A stretch of DNA of 64,000 nt from Kitasatospora herbaricolor (GTDB taxonomy: Bacteria; Actinomycetota; Actinomycetes; Streptomycetales; Streptomycetaceae): positions 7,091,501 through 7,155,500 of the forward strand of contig NZ_JAUSVA010000002.1 of the NCBI RefSeq assembly GCF_030813695.1, written 5' to 3'. Position numbers and translations under genes: made by a program. Positions 35,115 to 43,747 of the stretch are shown in pieces (the first letter of the stretch is position 1; each line of letters starts with the position of its first letter). The notes beneath the pieces are model-generated. The model ran no database searches. It saw only the letters and a program-made list of their open reading frames with translations, and was not told the origin of the DNA.

Positions 35115-38011
35115 TGCGGACCAGCGAGCAGATCTACCACCAGGTGTGCTGGGACGCCCGGTTCGACCCCGCCCGGTTCGTGCTCGGCGTCGGCCGGCGC
35201 GCCGCCGGGCCCGAGCGGGTGCCGCTGCCCGCCTTCGTACCCGGCGGCGACATCCCCTGGCACCGGGTGCTCTTCGTCGAGGCCGACGGCGAACTCGTCT
35301 GGGACCGCGCCACCGGCCTGGACCGCATCGACTCCACCGGGGCCGGCCGGGTCCGCGAACCGCGCCGCCTGCGCGCCCCGTTCTTCCTCACCCGCACCGC
35401 CCACGCCTGGGACCAGGACCGGGACTGGCACCCCGTCGGCGACACCCCGCCGCCGGCGGACCCGCCGGCCCGGCCCCGGCTGCGGCTGCTGACCTGGAAC
35501 ACCCTCTGGGACCGGTACGACGGCGACCGCATCGACACCGCCCGCCGCCGCCCGCTGCTGCTGGCCGCCCTGGAGCGGGCCGACGCGGACGTGATCGCCC
35601 TGCAGGAGGTCGAGGCCCCGCTGCTCGCCCTGCTGATGCGGGCCCCCTGGGTCCGGGCCGGCTGGACGCTGGGCACCGACCCGGCCGCGGACGACGTCGA
35701 GGACAGCGGCCTGCTGCTGCTCAGCCGGCTGCCCGTCCGGGAGGCCGGCTACCACCGGCTCGGCCCCCACAAGGCCGTCGCCGCCGTCACCGTGCAGAGC
35801 GCCACCGGGCCGCTGGTGGTCGCCGCCACCCACCTGACCAGCGATCACACCGAGGACGGCGCGGTCCGGCGGCGGGCCGAACTGGCCCGGATCGCCGAGG
35901 GCCTGGCCCGGGTGGACGGTGATCTGGCCCTGCTGGGCGACTTCAACGACGGGTCCGACGGTCCGGCCGGTCCGGCCGCCGTCCTCGGACTGCGCGACAC
36001 CTGGACGGAGGTGCACGGCCCCGGCGACCGGAGCCCGACCTTCGACCCGGTGGCCAACCCGCTGGCCGCGGTCTCCTCGCTGTCCGGCCGGGCCTCCCGG
36101 CTGGACCGGATCCTGCTGCGGCCCGGGCGGCCGCACCCCGTCTCGGCGACCCTGCTCGGTGACACGCCCACCCCGGACGGCCTGCACGTCTCCGACCACT
36201 ACGGCGTCCGGACGGACCTCGACCTCGACCTCAGCGGGGCGGGGCCCGCCGAGGCACTCGACCTCGCGCCGACCGCCCGGACGGCCGTGGCCTGGCTGCC
36301 GCCCGAGGAGCTGTGGCCGGCGATCCAGGAGATCCGCCGCGATCACGACCCGCAGATCGACCGGTGGCCGCCGCACGTCAACCTGCTCTTCGGGTTCGTC
36401 CCCGAGTCCGACTTCGAGCAGGCCGCGCCGCTGCTCACCGCCGCTCTGGCCGGGGTCGCTCCGTTCGGCGTCCGGTTGGCCGGGGTGCGGACCTTCCGGC
36501 ACCGGCAGGACAGCACCCTCTGGCTCGACCCGGCGGCCGAGGACCCTGCCCCCTGGGCGGAGCTGCGGCACGTCCTGGAACAGCGGTTCCCGTGCTGCCG
36601 GGGCCGCGCCACCGGCTTCACCCCGCACCTGACGCTGGGCCGGTCCGTCGACACCCGGGTGGTGCGGGCCGCCTGCGCGGCCGGGCTCGGCCCGCTGTCC
36701 GCCCGGGTCGGGGAGGTGGTGCTGCTCTCCCGCCGCGGCGAGGAGCCGATGCGGCCGCGTGCCACCGTCGCGCTGGGGACGGGTGAACTGCGCTGGCTGC
36801 CCGACAGCGGGCCCCGGCCCGCGGCCGCCGCCCTGTCCGGGTCCGCCGCCCGGACCGGCGCCGTACGCCCGCAGGAGGACCCGGCGGAGAACATCCTCCG
36901 CCGGGTCACCGAGGCGCTGGGGGACGGAGCCGTCCAGGTGGTCGGATCACGGCGGACGGGCTGCGCGCCCGAGCATGCCGACCTGGATCTGGTGGCAGCG
37001 CTGCCCGGCACCGTCGACCTGGCACAGGTGCGGGACCGGATCGCGGCCGCGCTGCCCGGGGCGAGCCGGCTGCGCGAGGTGACCGGCGCCCGGGTGCCCG
37101 GACTGCGCCTGAGCGTCGGGGAGTTGGACGTCGACCTGGTCGTGGTCGGCACCGGCGGTCTGCCGCCGTTCCAGGCCGTGCCCCGGCGGGCCGAGCTGGG
37201 CGAGGCGGCCGCGATCGCGCTGAGCGCGGTGAGCGATGCCTCCGCCGTCCTGGCGGCGGTGGGGGAGGACCACTTCGCCTTCGCCCGGCTGGCCGGGCGG
37301 GTGAAGGCCTGGGCGAAGGCGCGCGGCCTCGACTCGGCGGCGTACGGCATGCTGCCCGGCCTGGCCTGGACCGTGCTGGCGGCCCGGACGGTCCGGGAGT
37401 CCGGTCCGCTCCCGGAGGGCGAGCTGCTACGGGAGTTCTTCGGCACCTGGGCGGCCTGGGACTGGCGGGAGCCCGTCACGCTGGCGGGCCCGGCCGGGCC
37501 CGCGGCGGCCGCGCCGGCGTCCGCCGCGGTGACCGTGCTGACCCCGAGCGCCCCGGTCCGCAGCTGCACCGAGCAGGTCGGCGCCGGCAGCGCGGAGCTG
37601 CTGGCCCAGGAGCTCTACCGGGCCTGGGAGATCCTGGAGACGGCGGCGGGCACCGGCGCCGATCCGTGGCCCCGGCTGCTGTCACCGCCACCGCTGCACC
37701 GGCGGCACGCGGCCTGGGCGGTGCTGACCGTACGGCCGGGCGGGGGCGAGGAGTTCGAGGCCGTCCTGGGCCGGGTCCGCGGCCGGGTCCGGGCCTTGCT
37801 CGCCGCCTTGCAGGAGGCCGGCGCGGTGGACGCGCACGCCTGGCCGCACCCGTTCGAGAGCGGCCCGGCGGCGGTCCGGTACGCGATCGGACTGGGCCGC
37901 ACCCCGCCGGACGCCGCCCGCTTCGCCCCGATCGCCGAGCGGTGGGGCCGCGGCCTGCCCGGCGCCGGCCTGGAGCTGGTGCCCGGGGGATCGGTGCCGA
38001 CCCTGCGCTGA
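35111..38011 (+). CDS. MJ1316-EEP-2H-poly(A) polymerase multidomain RNA-repair protein
   Basis: 966 aa with four catalytic or binding modules. Residues 1-75: MJ1316/DUF504 RNA cyclic-end-recognition domain (FVLGVGRR, IPWHRVLFVEADGELVWDR). 125-375: endonuclease/exonuclease/phosphatase (TWNTLW, LQEVE, LGDFND at 275-280, SDHYGV). 395-560: 2H phosphoesterase (HVN at 422, HLT at 506). 590-820: polymerase-beta nucleotidyltransferase (VGSRRTG, D624 and D626, D675) plus a eukaryotic-type PAP central domain (AWAKARGLDSAAYGMLPGLA). It should process cyclic or blocked 3' ends and add nucleotides. ATG at 35114 is an alternative start. Confidence 0.87.
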   Translation: MMRTSEQIYHQVCWDARFDPARFVLGVGRRAAGPERVPLPAFVPGGDIPWHRVLFVEADGELVWDRATGLDRIDSTGAGRVREPRRLRAPFFLTRTAHAWDQDRDWHPVGDTPPPADPPARPRLRLLTWNTLWDRYDGDRIDTARRRPLLLAALERADADVIALQEVEAPLLALLMRAPWVRAGWTLGTDPAADDVEDSGLLLLSRLPVREAGYHRLGPHKAVAAVTVQSATGPLVVAATHLTSDHTEDGAVRRRAELARIAEGLARVDGDLALLGDFNDGSDGPAGPAAVLGLRDTWTEVHGPGDRSPTFDPVANPLAAVSSLSGRASRLDRILLRPGRPHPVSATLLGDTPTPDGLHVSDHYGVRTDLDLDLSGAGPAEALDLAPTARTAVAWLPPEELWPAIQEIRRDHDPQIDRWPPHVNLLFGFVPESDFEQAAPLLTAALAGVAPFGVRLAGVRTFRHRQDSTLWLDPAAEDPAPWAELRHVLEQRFPCCRGRATGFTPHLTLGRSVDTRVVRAACAAGLGPLSARVGEVVLLSRRGEEPMRPRATVALGTGELRWLPDSGPRPAAAALSGSAARTGAVRPQEDPAENILRRVTEALGDGAVQVVGSRRTGCAPEHADLDLVAALPGTVDLAQVRDRIAAALPGASRLREVTGARVPGLRLSVGELDVDLVVVGTGGLPPFQAVPRRAELGEAAAIALSAVSDASAVLAAVGEDHFAFARLAGRVKAWAKARGLDSAAYGMLPGLAWTVLAARTVRESGPLPEGELLREFFGTWAAWDWREPVTLAGPAGPAAAAPASAAVTVLTPSAPVRSCTEQVGAGSAELLAQELYRAWEILETAAGTGADPWPRLLSPPPLHRRHAAWAVLTVRPGGGEEFEAVLGRVRGRVRALLAALQEAGAVDAHAWPHPFESGPAAVRYAIGLGRTPPDAARFAPIAERWGRGLPGAGLELVPGGSVPTLR

Positions 38012-38091
38012 ACCTCGCCCGGGCCCGGCGAGGCCCGGCCGGCCACGGCTCGACCAGGTGCCGAGGTCGTCGTGCCGAGGCCGTGCCGAGG
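38012..38091. other. Short convergent gap with hairpin and 10-mer repeats
   Basis: CCTCGCC (38013-38019) and its complement (38027-38033) form a small terminator-like hairpin. Three copies of GTGCCGAGG follow at about 38057-38095. Confidence 0.4.
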
Positions 38092-38940
38092 TCAGTGCTT
38101 GCGGGCCACTCCGCCGTACATGCTCACCCGGTCCGCGCCCCGGGCCGGCTCCGCCTCCGGGCGCCAGAGCGGGACGGTCACCACCTCCGGCTCCAGCAGC
38201 TCCAGGCCGTCGAAGAACCGGCGGACCTCCGCCCGCGAGCGTCCCACCAGCGGCGCCGTCGCCTTGGTGTAGACACCCGTCACCCGGTCGCGGACCTCGG
38301 GCGGGATGAAGTCCGCCGTGCCGTGCGAGAGCACCAGGTAGCTGCCCGGTGCCAGCGCCGTCAGCAGCTCCTCCACGATCCGGTAGGGCTTCTCGTCCTC
38401 GGGGAGGAAGTGCAGGACCGCGGCCAGCACCAGCGCCACCGGCCGGTCGAAGTCCAGCAGTTCGCGCACCTGGGCGGCCGCCAGGATCCCGGCCGGGTCG
38501 CGCAGGTCGGCCTGCAGGACGTCGGTGCGGCCCCGGCCCATGCCCGCCATCAGCGCGCGGGCGTGGGTCAGCACGATCGGGTCGTTGTCGACGTACACCA
38601 CCCGGGCCCGCGGGTCGACCTGCTGGGCGATCTCGTGGGTGTTGCCGGCGGTCGGGATGCCGGTACCGATGTCCAGGAACTGGTCCACGCCCTGCTGCGC
38701 GACATGGCGCACCGCGCGTTGCAGGAAGCCGCGGTTGGCCCGGGCGGTGGACCGGAACTCGGGGTTCGCCGCCAGGGCACGCTCGGCCGCCTCGCGGTCG
38801 GCGGGGAAGTTGTCCTTCCCGCCGAGGTAGTAGTCGTACATCCGGGCGGGGTGCGGTATCTCGGGCCGCAGTTCCGCGGAGCCCGCGGCCTCCTGCTGCC
38901 GGGCGCTGTTCTGCTCCCCCACGACGACCTCCGCCTTCAT
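38092..38940 (-). CDS. SAM-dependent methyltransferase, DUF574 (PF04672) family
   Basis: 282-aa protein of a methyltransferase family strongly expanded in Streptomyces. The N-terminal PHPARMYDYYLGGKDNFPAD and the SAM site FLDIGTGIPTAGNTHE are diagnostic, followed by VVYVDNDPIVL and the acidic VALVLAAVLHFLPED. Substrate unknown for most members. The start at 38940 is where conservation begins; the frame is open to 39003. Not obviously linked to the RNA-repair genes, which converge on it. Confidence 0.9.
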   Translation of the reverse strand: MKAEVVVGEQNSARQQEAAGSAELRPEIPHPARMYDYYLGGKDNFPADREAAERALAANPEFRSTARANRGFLQRAVRHVAQQGVDQFLDIGTGIPTAGNTHEIAQQVDPRARVVYVDNDPIVLTHARALMAGMGRGRTDVLQADLRDPAGILAAAQVRELLDFDRPVALVLAAVLHFLPEDEKPYRIVEELLTALAPGSYLVLSHGTADFIPPEVRDRVTGVYTKATAPLVGRSRAEVRRFFDGLELLEPEVVTVPLWRPEAEPARGADRVSMYGGVARKH

Positions 38941-39234
38941 CGGCTGTCCCGGGCCGGCGCCGCCGACCGGTCCGGCGCTCTTCCGTCCGATCCGTCCGTG
39001 CACAGCCTAGGCGTTGGGACGATCATCCGGTGACCTGACGACCAAGTCGACGCCCGCCGGACGGCCGCCGTACCGCTGCCGTACCACCGCCGTGCAGCTG
39101 GTCCGCCGGGCGGGCCGGCGGGCGGCCCGCCCGCTCGGTCACGGGCGGGCCGTGCAACCGCGGACCGCGTCGCCGGCGTCCTACCCGGCAGGCCGGTCCG
39201 AGGCGGGCCGAGCGGTGGAGGGCAGGTAGACGTC

Positions 39235-39501
39235 ATGGGTTTTGTCGCGTGGATAGTCCTGGGGCTGGTGGCCGGAGCCATCGCCAAGTTCCTGCTGCCG
39301 GGCCGCGACCCGGGCGGCCTGGTGGTCACCACGCTCATCGGGGTGGCCGGCTCCTTCGTCGGCGGCTGGATCTCCTCGCGGGTCTTCGACCGGCCGGTCA
39401 CGGCCCAGTTCTTCGACCTGACCACCTGGGTCTCGGCGATCGGCGGTGCGCTGGTGCTGCTGATCCTCTACCGGATCTTCTTCGGCAACTCCCGGAGCTG
39501 A
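39235..39501 (+). CDS. GlsB/YeaQ/YmgE family stress-response membrane protein
   Basis: 88-aa membrane protein with three transmembrane helices and Gly-rich turns (VLGLVAGAIAKFLLPGRDPGG, LIGVAGSFVGGWI), the transglycosylase-associated (GlsB) family often induced by envelope or acid stress. GGAGGGCAGG precedes the ATG. Apparently a single gene. Molecular function unknown. Confidence 0.9.
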   Translation: MGFVAWIVLGLVAGAIAKFLLPGRDPGGLVVTTLIGVAGSFVGGWISSRVFDRPVTAQFFDLTTWVSAIGGALVLLILYRIFFGNSRS

Positions 39502-39595
39502 AAAGCGCCCCAGGGCCGGGCGGCCGGAGCGGGGCCCGGCGATCCGGCCCGGCGCGCCCGGCTCCCGGTCCTCGGGTGCCGGGCACGCCGACGCG

Positions 39596-40504
39596 TCAGG
39601 CCTCGGCCGTGACCCAGCCGGGCAGCTCCTCACGGGCCGCCAGCCAGGCTGCCGGTACCTCGGCCAGGCCCGTCCGGGCGGCGACCACGCCGGCCGCGAC
39701 GGCGCAGGTGGTGTCCATGTCCCCCCAGCCGGCCAGGGTGTGCCAGATCGCCTCGGGCAGCGAGTCCAGCCGCCCGGCGGCCGCCCAGAGGGCGAACGGC
39801 ACGGTGTCGGGCGCCGAGATCTGCGAGCCCGAGCCGAGCACCACGGCGGCATGCCGGACCGACGTCCCGTCCGCCAGCCGGGCGGCCACCCGCAGTCCGG
39901 AGCGCACGTCGCTGTCGGGCAGCCGGTCGGCGACCTCCGTCAGCAACTCGGCCCGCCCGGGCGCCTGCTGGCCACGGCTGCGCGCGGCGAGCGCCGCCGC
40001 CAGCGCGACCGCCACCGCCCCGGCCGTCGCCTCGGGATGGAAATGCGTGGTGAGCGCCTGCAGTCCGGCCTGCTCGGCCACCAGGTCGAGGTCCTCCGCG
40101 AACCAGGCGCCGAGCGGGGCCACGCGCATCGCCGCGCCGTTGCCGTGCGAACCCTGGCCGCCGAACATCCCCGCGGTGACCACCCGCCAGTCGGCGCCCT
40201 CCTGCACCGCCTGCAGCACCTGGTGCATCGAGGGCCCGTACTTGCGCCCGTACACGGCGGTGTACTCCGCCGCGAAGCCGCGCGCCAACTCGTCCTGCCG
40301 CACGGCGCCGTGGTCGATCAGGTGACGGACCAGCACCAGGGCCATCGCGGTGTCGTCCGTCCAGTGCCAGGGCGCCGGCCGCGGCGTCCGGGCGGCCAGC
40401 TCGGCCTCCGCCCGGTCGGCCGGGACGGAGAACCACCGGTCGCCGAAGGCGTCGCCGAGGGCGAGACCCCGCAGACTGTCGAGGGCCGGGACGGGCGCGC
40501 GCAT
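39596..40504 (-). CDS. ADP-ribosylglycohydrolase family protein
   Basis: 302-aa all-helical dinuclear-metal hydrolase of the ADP-ribosylglycohydrolase (DraG/ARH) family. Family motifs are LGDAFGDRW near the N-terminus, WTDDTAMALVL (first metal cluster) and the distal DMDTTCAVAAG (second cluster). It should remove ADP-ribose from a protein or nucleic acid. The start at 40504 has an excellent GGAGGG site; upstream frame to 40690 lacks similarity. No partner ADP-ribosyltransferase is in the window. Confidence 0.9.
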   Translation of the reverse strand: MRAPVPALDSLRGLALGDAFGDRWFSVPADRAEAELAARTPRPAPWHWTDDTAMALVLVRHLIDHGAVRQDELARGFAAEYTAVYGRKYGPSMHQVLQAVQEGADWRVVTAGMFGGQGSHGNGAAMRVAPLGAWFAEDLDLVAEQAGLQALTTHFHPEATAGAVAVALAAALAARSRGQQAPGRAELLTEVADRLPDSDVRSGLRVAARLADGTSVRHAAVVLGSGSQISAPDTVPFALWAAAGRLDSLPEAIWHTLAGWGDMDTTCAVAAGVVAARTGLAEVPAAWLAAREELPGWVTAEA

Positions 40505-40543
40505 GGTTCCCTCCTGGGGGAGCGGACGAATGCGGGCCAGTCT

Positions 40544-40565
40544 GCCGCCGCCGTCCGGCGGCGGC
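40544..40565 (-). terminator. Hairpin after TetR gene
   Basis: 9-bp arms GCCGCCGCC and complement with a 4-nt loop, downstream of the TetR gene and just upstream of the glycohydrolase start. Confidence 0.4.
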
Positions 40566-40614
40566 CAGGGCTTTTCCGCCGGACGAGGCGGCGCCCCCGG
40601 CGAAGGCCGCCCGG

Positions 40615-41202
40615 TCAGTGCGAGCGCAGGCCGTTCAGCAGGAGCGACCAGACGGCCTCGAAGTCCTCCTCGATCCTCGGGGCGGACCACTGGCCCGCGT
40701 ACTCGGGGTCGTGGAAGCGTGCCGTCGCGTGGAACACCGCCCGGGCCGCGTTCCCGGCGTGGGACGGTGTGAACGCCCCCTGGTGGATGCCGTCCTGGAG
40801 GATCGAGGCGATCTGGCCGGTGAGCGTCTCGATGTGCGCCTCGACGGTGTCGCTGGCCTCGCCGACCAGGGTCATGTAGGTGGCGAACAGCTCGGGGTCG
40901 TCCAGCGCCTTCTTGCGCTTCGCGGCGAAGAGCGTCGCCAGCCAGCGGTGCAGGCGCTCCACGGCCGGACCGCGCTCGACGGTGATGGTGGCCAGCTGGT
41001 CGTGCGCCTGGTCCAGCCAGCGCTGGGTCACGGACTCGCGCAGCGCCGCCTTGCTCGGGAAGTGGCGGTACACGCTCCCGTGGCTGACGCCCAGCGCGCG
41101 GGCGATGTCCACGACGGTGGCCTTCGCCGGGCCGAACCGCCGGAGGACGTCCTCCGCCGCGCTCAGGATCTGCTCGGGAGTGAGTGCGTTGTCCGTGGTC
41201 AC
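40615..41202 (-). CDS. TetR/AcrR family transcriptional regulator
   Basis: 195 aa. The N-terminal TetR HTH (about 10-56) reads ILSAAEDVLRRFGPAKATVVDIARALGVSHGSVYRHFPSKAAL in segments typical of the family. A helical ligand-binding domain follows. It lies 70 bp downstream of the aldo/keto reductase gene on the same strand and is probably co-transcribed with it. The palindrome array upstream of the reductase is its likely operator. Confidence 0.92.
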   Translation of the reverse strand: MTTDNALTPEQILSAAEDVLRRFGPAKATVVDIARALGVSHGSVYRHFPSKAALRESVTQRWLDQAHDQLATITVERGPAVERLHRWLATLFAAKRKKALDDPELFATYMTLVGEASDTVEAHIETLTGQIASILQDGIHQGAFTPSHAGNAARAVFHATARFHDPEYAGQWSAPRIEEDFEAVWSLLLNGLRSH

Positions 41203-41272
41203 GGGGAGGTACGTCCTTACGGGGTGATGCGGCGTGCCGCGCCGGCCCGCCGGCGGCCGCCGGCGAAGGTGG

Positions 41273-42295
41273 TCACTGCTCGCTGTCGAGGTCGGCCATC
41301 TGAGCCGCAGCGTACCTGTCCCCGGCGGCGGACCCGGCCGGGACGGCGGCTTCCACCGCCGCCAGCTCGGCGGCGTCGAGCGCGACCTCCAGCGAGCCGA
41401 GGGCCTCGGCCAGGCGGTCCCGGCGGCGGGCGCCGACCAGCGGCACGATGTCCTCTCCCCGCGAGGCGACCCAGGCGATGGCGACCTGTGCCACGCTCGC
41501 GCCCTTGGCGTCCGCGATCTCCCGCAGTGCGCTGACCAGCCGCAGGTTGTGGGTCAGGTTCTCGCCCTGGAAGCGCGGGCTGAAGCCGCGGAAGTCGGTG
41601 CCGGACAGGTCGCGGGTGTCCTTCCAGTGGCCGCTGAGCAGGCCGCGGGAGAGCACGCCGTAGGCGGTGACGCCGATGCCGAGTTCGCGGGCGGTCGGCA
41701 GGATCTCGGTCTCGATCGACCGGGACAGCAGGGAGTACTCGATCTGCAGGTCGCTGACAGGGTGCACGGCCGCGGCCCGGCGCAGGGTCTCGGCGCCCAC
41801 CTCGGAGAGCCCGATGTGGCGGACGTAGCCGGCCTTCACCAGGTCGGCGATCGCGCCGACGGTCTCCTCCACCGGGACCCGCGGGTCGAGGCGGGCGGGG
41901 CGGTAGATGTCGATGTGGTCGGTGCGCAGCCGGCGCAGGGTGTAGGCGAGCGCGGTCTTCGTCGCCGCCGGGCTCGCGTCGTAGCCGAGCCAGCTGCCGT
42001 CCGGGCCGCGCTGTGCGCCGAACTTCACGCTGATCTGCACCGAGTCGCGGTCGCGTCCGCGCAGCGCCTCGTGGATGAGCAGTTCGTTGTGGCCCATGCC
42101 GTAGAAGTCACCGGTGTCGAGCAGGGTGACGCCCGCGTCGAGGGCGGCGTGGACGGTCGCGATGCTCTCGGCCTCGTCGGCGGGGCCGTAGAGGTCGGAC
42201 ATGCCCATGCAGCCGAGGCCGAGGGCGGAGGTGACGGGGCCGGTGGTGCCGAGGGTGCGGGTGGGCATGTGGGGGTGGGTGGGCGTGGCGGTCAT
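41273..42295 (-). CDS. Aldo/keto reductase
   Basis: 340-aa NADPH-dependent aldo/keto reductase (TIM barrel). LGLGCMGMSDLYG begins the domain. Catalytic Asp and Tyr are in LLDTGDFYGMGHNE, and Lys in ISVKFGAQ. The catalytic-His position, usually DLxxxHR, reads IDIYRPARLDP, so that His seems replaced, as in YajO/IolS-like reductases. Start 42295 has AAGGA upstream. It heads a two-gene unit with the TetR gene. Confidence 0.92.
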   Translation of the reverse strand: MTATPTHPHMPTRTLGTTGPVTSALGLGCMGMSDLYGPADEAESIATVHAALDAGVTLLDTGDFYGMGHNELLIHEALRGRDRDSVQISVKFGAQRGPDGSWLGYDASPAATKTALAYTLRRLRTDHIDIYRPARLDPRVPVEETVGAIADLVKAGYVRHIGLSEVGAETLRRAAAVHPVSDLQIEYSLLSRSIETEILPTARELGIGVTAYGVLSRGLLSGHWKDTRDLSGTDFRGFSPRFQGENLTHNLRLVSALREIADAKGASVAQVAIAWVASRGEDIVPLVGARRRDRLAEALGSLEVALDAAELAAVEAAVPAGSAAGDRYAAAQMADLDSEQ

Positions 42296-42378
42296 GAGAG
42301 GTCCTTGCGCGATGGGTGGAGCGGGAGCGGGTGCGTCCGGGGGACGGGTCGGGGCGACTGCTGTCAACTATGGCGTAT

Positions 42379-42408
42379 CGGATGACAGATTTCAATATCT
42401 GTCATCCG
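42379..42408. promoter_or_regulatory. TetR-type operator palindrome upstream of aldo/keto reductase
   Basis: Perfect 12-bp arms (CGGATGACAGAT and complement) with a 6-nt spacer, 84-113 bp upstream of the reductase start. Further GTCATC half-sites at 42415, 42436 and 42457 extend the array. Confidence 0.7.
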
Positions 42409-42556
42409 ACATCCGTCATCGCATACCTGTCGTTCGTCATCCGTGATCGGTTATCGGTCATCTCCCGACGGCGGCGCTGGGCTCACGCCCGCGGCAACTC
42501 CGGGGGTCTCCGCCGGGCCTTCAGGCTCCCCGCCCGCCACCCGCGCGCCGGACCGC

Positions 42557-42859
42557 TCAGTCGGTCACCTGGCTCCCGCTCTCGTACGCAAGCTCCACGT
42601 ACTCGGGGTGCCGGAGCATCCACGCCTTGATGAACGGGCAGGTGGCCAGTACCGGCAGCCCCCGTGCCCGGGCGTCGTCCAGGGCTGTGCGGGCCAGTTC
42701 GCCGCCGATTCCCCGGCCCTCGAAGGCCGGCTCCACCACGGTGTGCGGGTACACCACCAGCCGGTCGTTGCGGATGTACTCGGCGAACCCGGCGAGCGTG
42801 CTCCCCGCCCAGGCCTCGAACCTGCCCTGCTCCGCGTTGTCGCGGACCGCGACCGCCAT
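42557..42859 (-). CDS. GNAT-like N-acetyltransferase (YjdJ type)
   Basis: 100-aa minimal GNAT fold of the YidJ/YjdJ (Acetyltransf_CG) class. The acetyl-CoA loop is FEGRGIGGELARTALDDARARGLPV, preceded by YPHTVVEPAFEG, and ends CPFIKAWMLRHPEY. The substrate is unknown. Start chosen at the Met with GAGGAG upstream; the frame is open further upstream without similarity. Confidence 0.88.
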   Translation of the reverse strand: MAVAVRDNAEQGRFEAWAGSTLAGFAEYIRNDRLVVYPHTVVEPAFEGRGIGGELARTALDDARARGLPVLATCPFIKAWMLRHPEYVELAYESGSQVTD

Positions 42860-43564
42860 CCCGGACTCCTCTGCTCGACCCGATCCGGAGCCAGGGTCGG
42901 CCCCCGGCCATCTTCGAGGCGCCTTCGCCGGCCCGGCGGCAGACTCGCCCGCCCTGGCCGCCGGCCCACCCCTGCGGCCCTCCCGCCGCCGCCCGACCTC
43001 CCTTGCGGGGTCCTTGCGCCGCCGCGTCGGGCCCTTGTCCCCGCCTTGCCCGCGCCTTGTCCTCGGCTTGCCCGCCCCTTGCCCGCGCCTTGTCGGCGGG
43101 GTGCCGGCGGCGCGGGCGGCCCGCGTCGGCGCCCGCCCGGGCCGGTCGCTCCGGGCGCACAACTCCCGTGGCCGCAACTGCCGGTTCGGCCCTCCGTCTC
43201 GTACCGGACGCTGACCTCGTGTCACCCATCCGGCGTGGATCGGGCGTGCCCGGGCCGTTTGCGCTGCCGAACCGCGACGGCAGGTCCATGGTGGAGATGG
43301 GCGCGATCCGGCGACCGCGCTCGCGCGCCGATCCAGGCCCGCGCGCCGTGCGCCCTGCGCCGATCCTCCGGCGGGACGTCCGTGGCAGGGTCCGGAACCG
43401 GCGTGCTGGGAGCAGGGCCACCTCGCAGGAAACCGAACGGTTCTTCTAGGCTCACGTCTCGGCTACCCCTGCGGCGGTGCCGCCACTGCGCCGTCGCACC
43501 GAAGCCGCCGTACACGGGGGCGCCGGATCGGACCGGGGTCACCGGATCGAGCGAGGAGGACGCA
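42860..43564. other. Intergenic region, about 700 bp, no supported gene
   Basis: Both strands are open in several frames but none has a convincing protein. Features seen are degenerate repeats of GCCTTGCCCGC (about 43010-43100), and the dyad ACCGAACGGT (43432-43441) followed by a -10-like TAGGCT (43447-43452), a possible promoter for the genes to the right. Confidence 0.45.
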
Positions 43565-43747
43565 ATGTTGCCAGTCATGCCGCCCAGCCGTTCCACCACA
43601 TCCCGGCCGTCCGTGCCGTCCAGGACGACCCGACCACCGGCGGTCTCCACCGTCACCGGTTGTCCCGGACGGTTCGGTTCGTGCGCCGGGCAGGGCGCAC
43701 CGGTCAGGCCGTCGAGTACCGGCGGCGGCCGGGGAGGCGTGCGTTGA
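43565..43747 (+). CDS. Doubtful small ORF (60 aa) coupled to M20 peptidase
   Basis: It has a strong ribosome site (GAGGAGG, 6-nt spacing) and a TTGA overlap with the possible TTG start of the M20 gene. But the peptide contains no Asp or Glu and is Pro/Ser/Arg-rich, which suggests a non-coding frame. It may be a coupled leader or chance. Confidence 0.25.
   Translation: MLPVMPPSRSTTSRPSVPSRTTRPPAVSTVTGCPGRFGSCAGQGAPVRPSSTGGGRGGVR

Noticed and set aside
39596..40504. ADP-ribosylglycohydrolase as part of a toxin-antitoxin pair with the RNA-repair genes
   Set aside because: No ADP-ribosyltransferase toxin is adjacent, and two unrelated genes plus a promoter region separate it from the repair operon.
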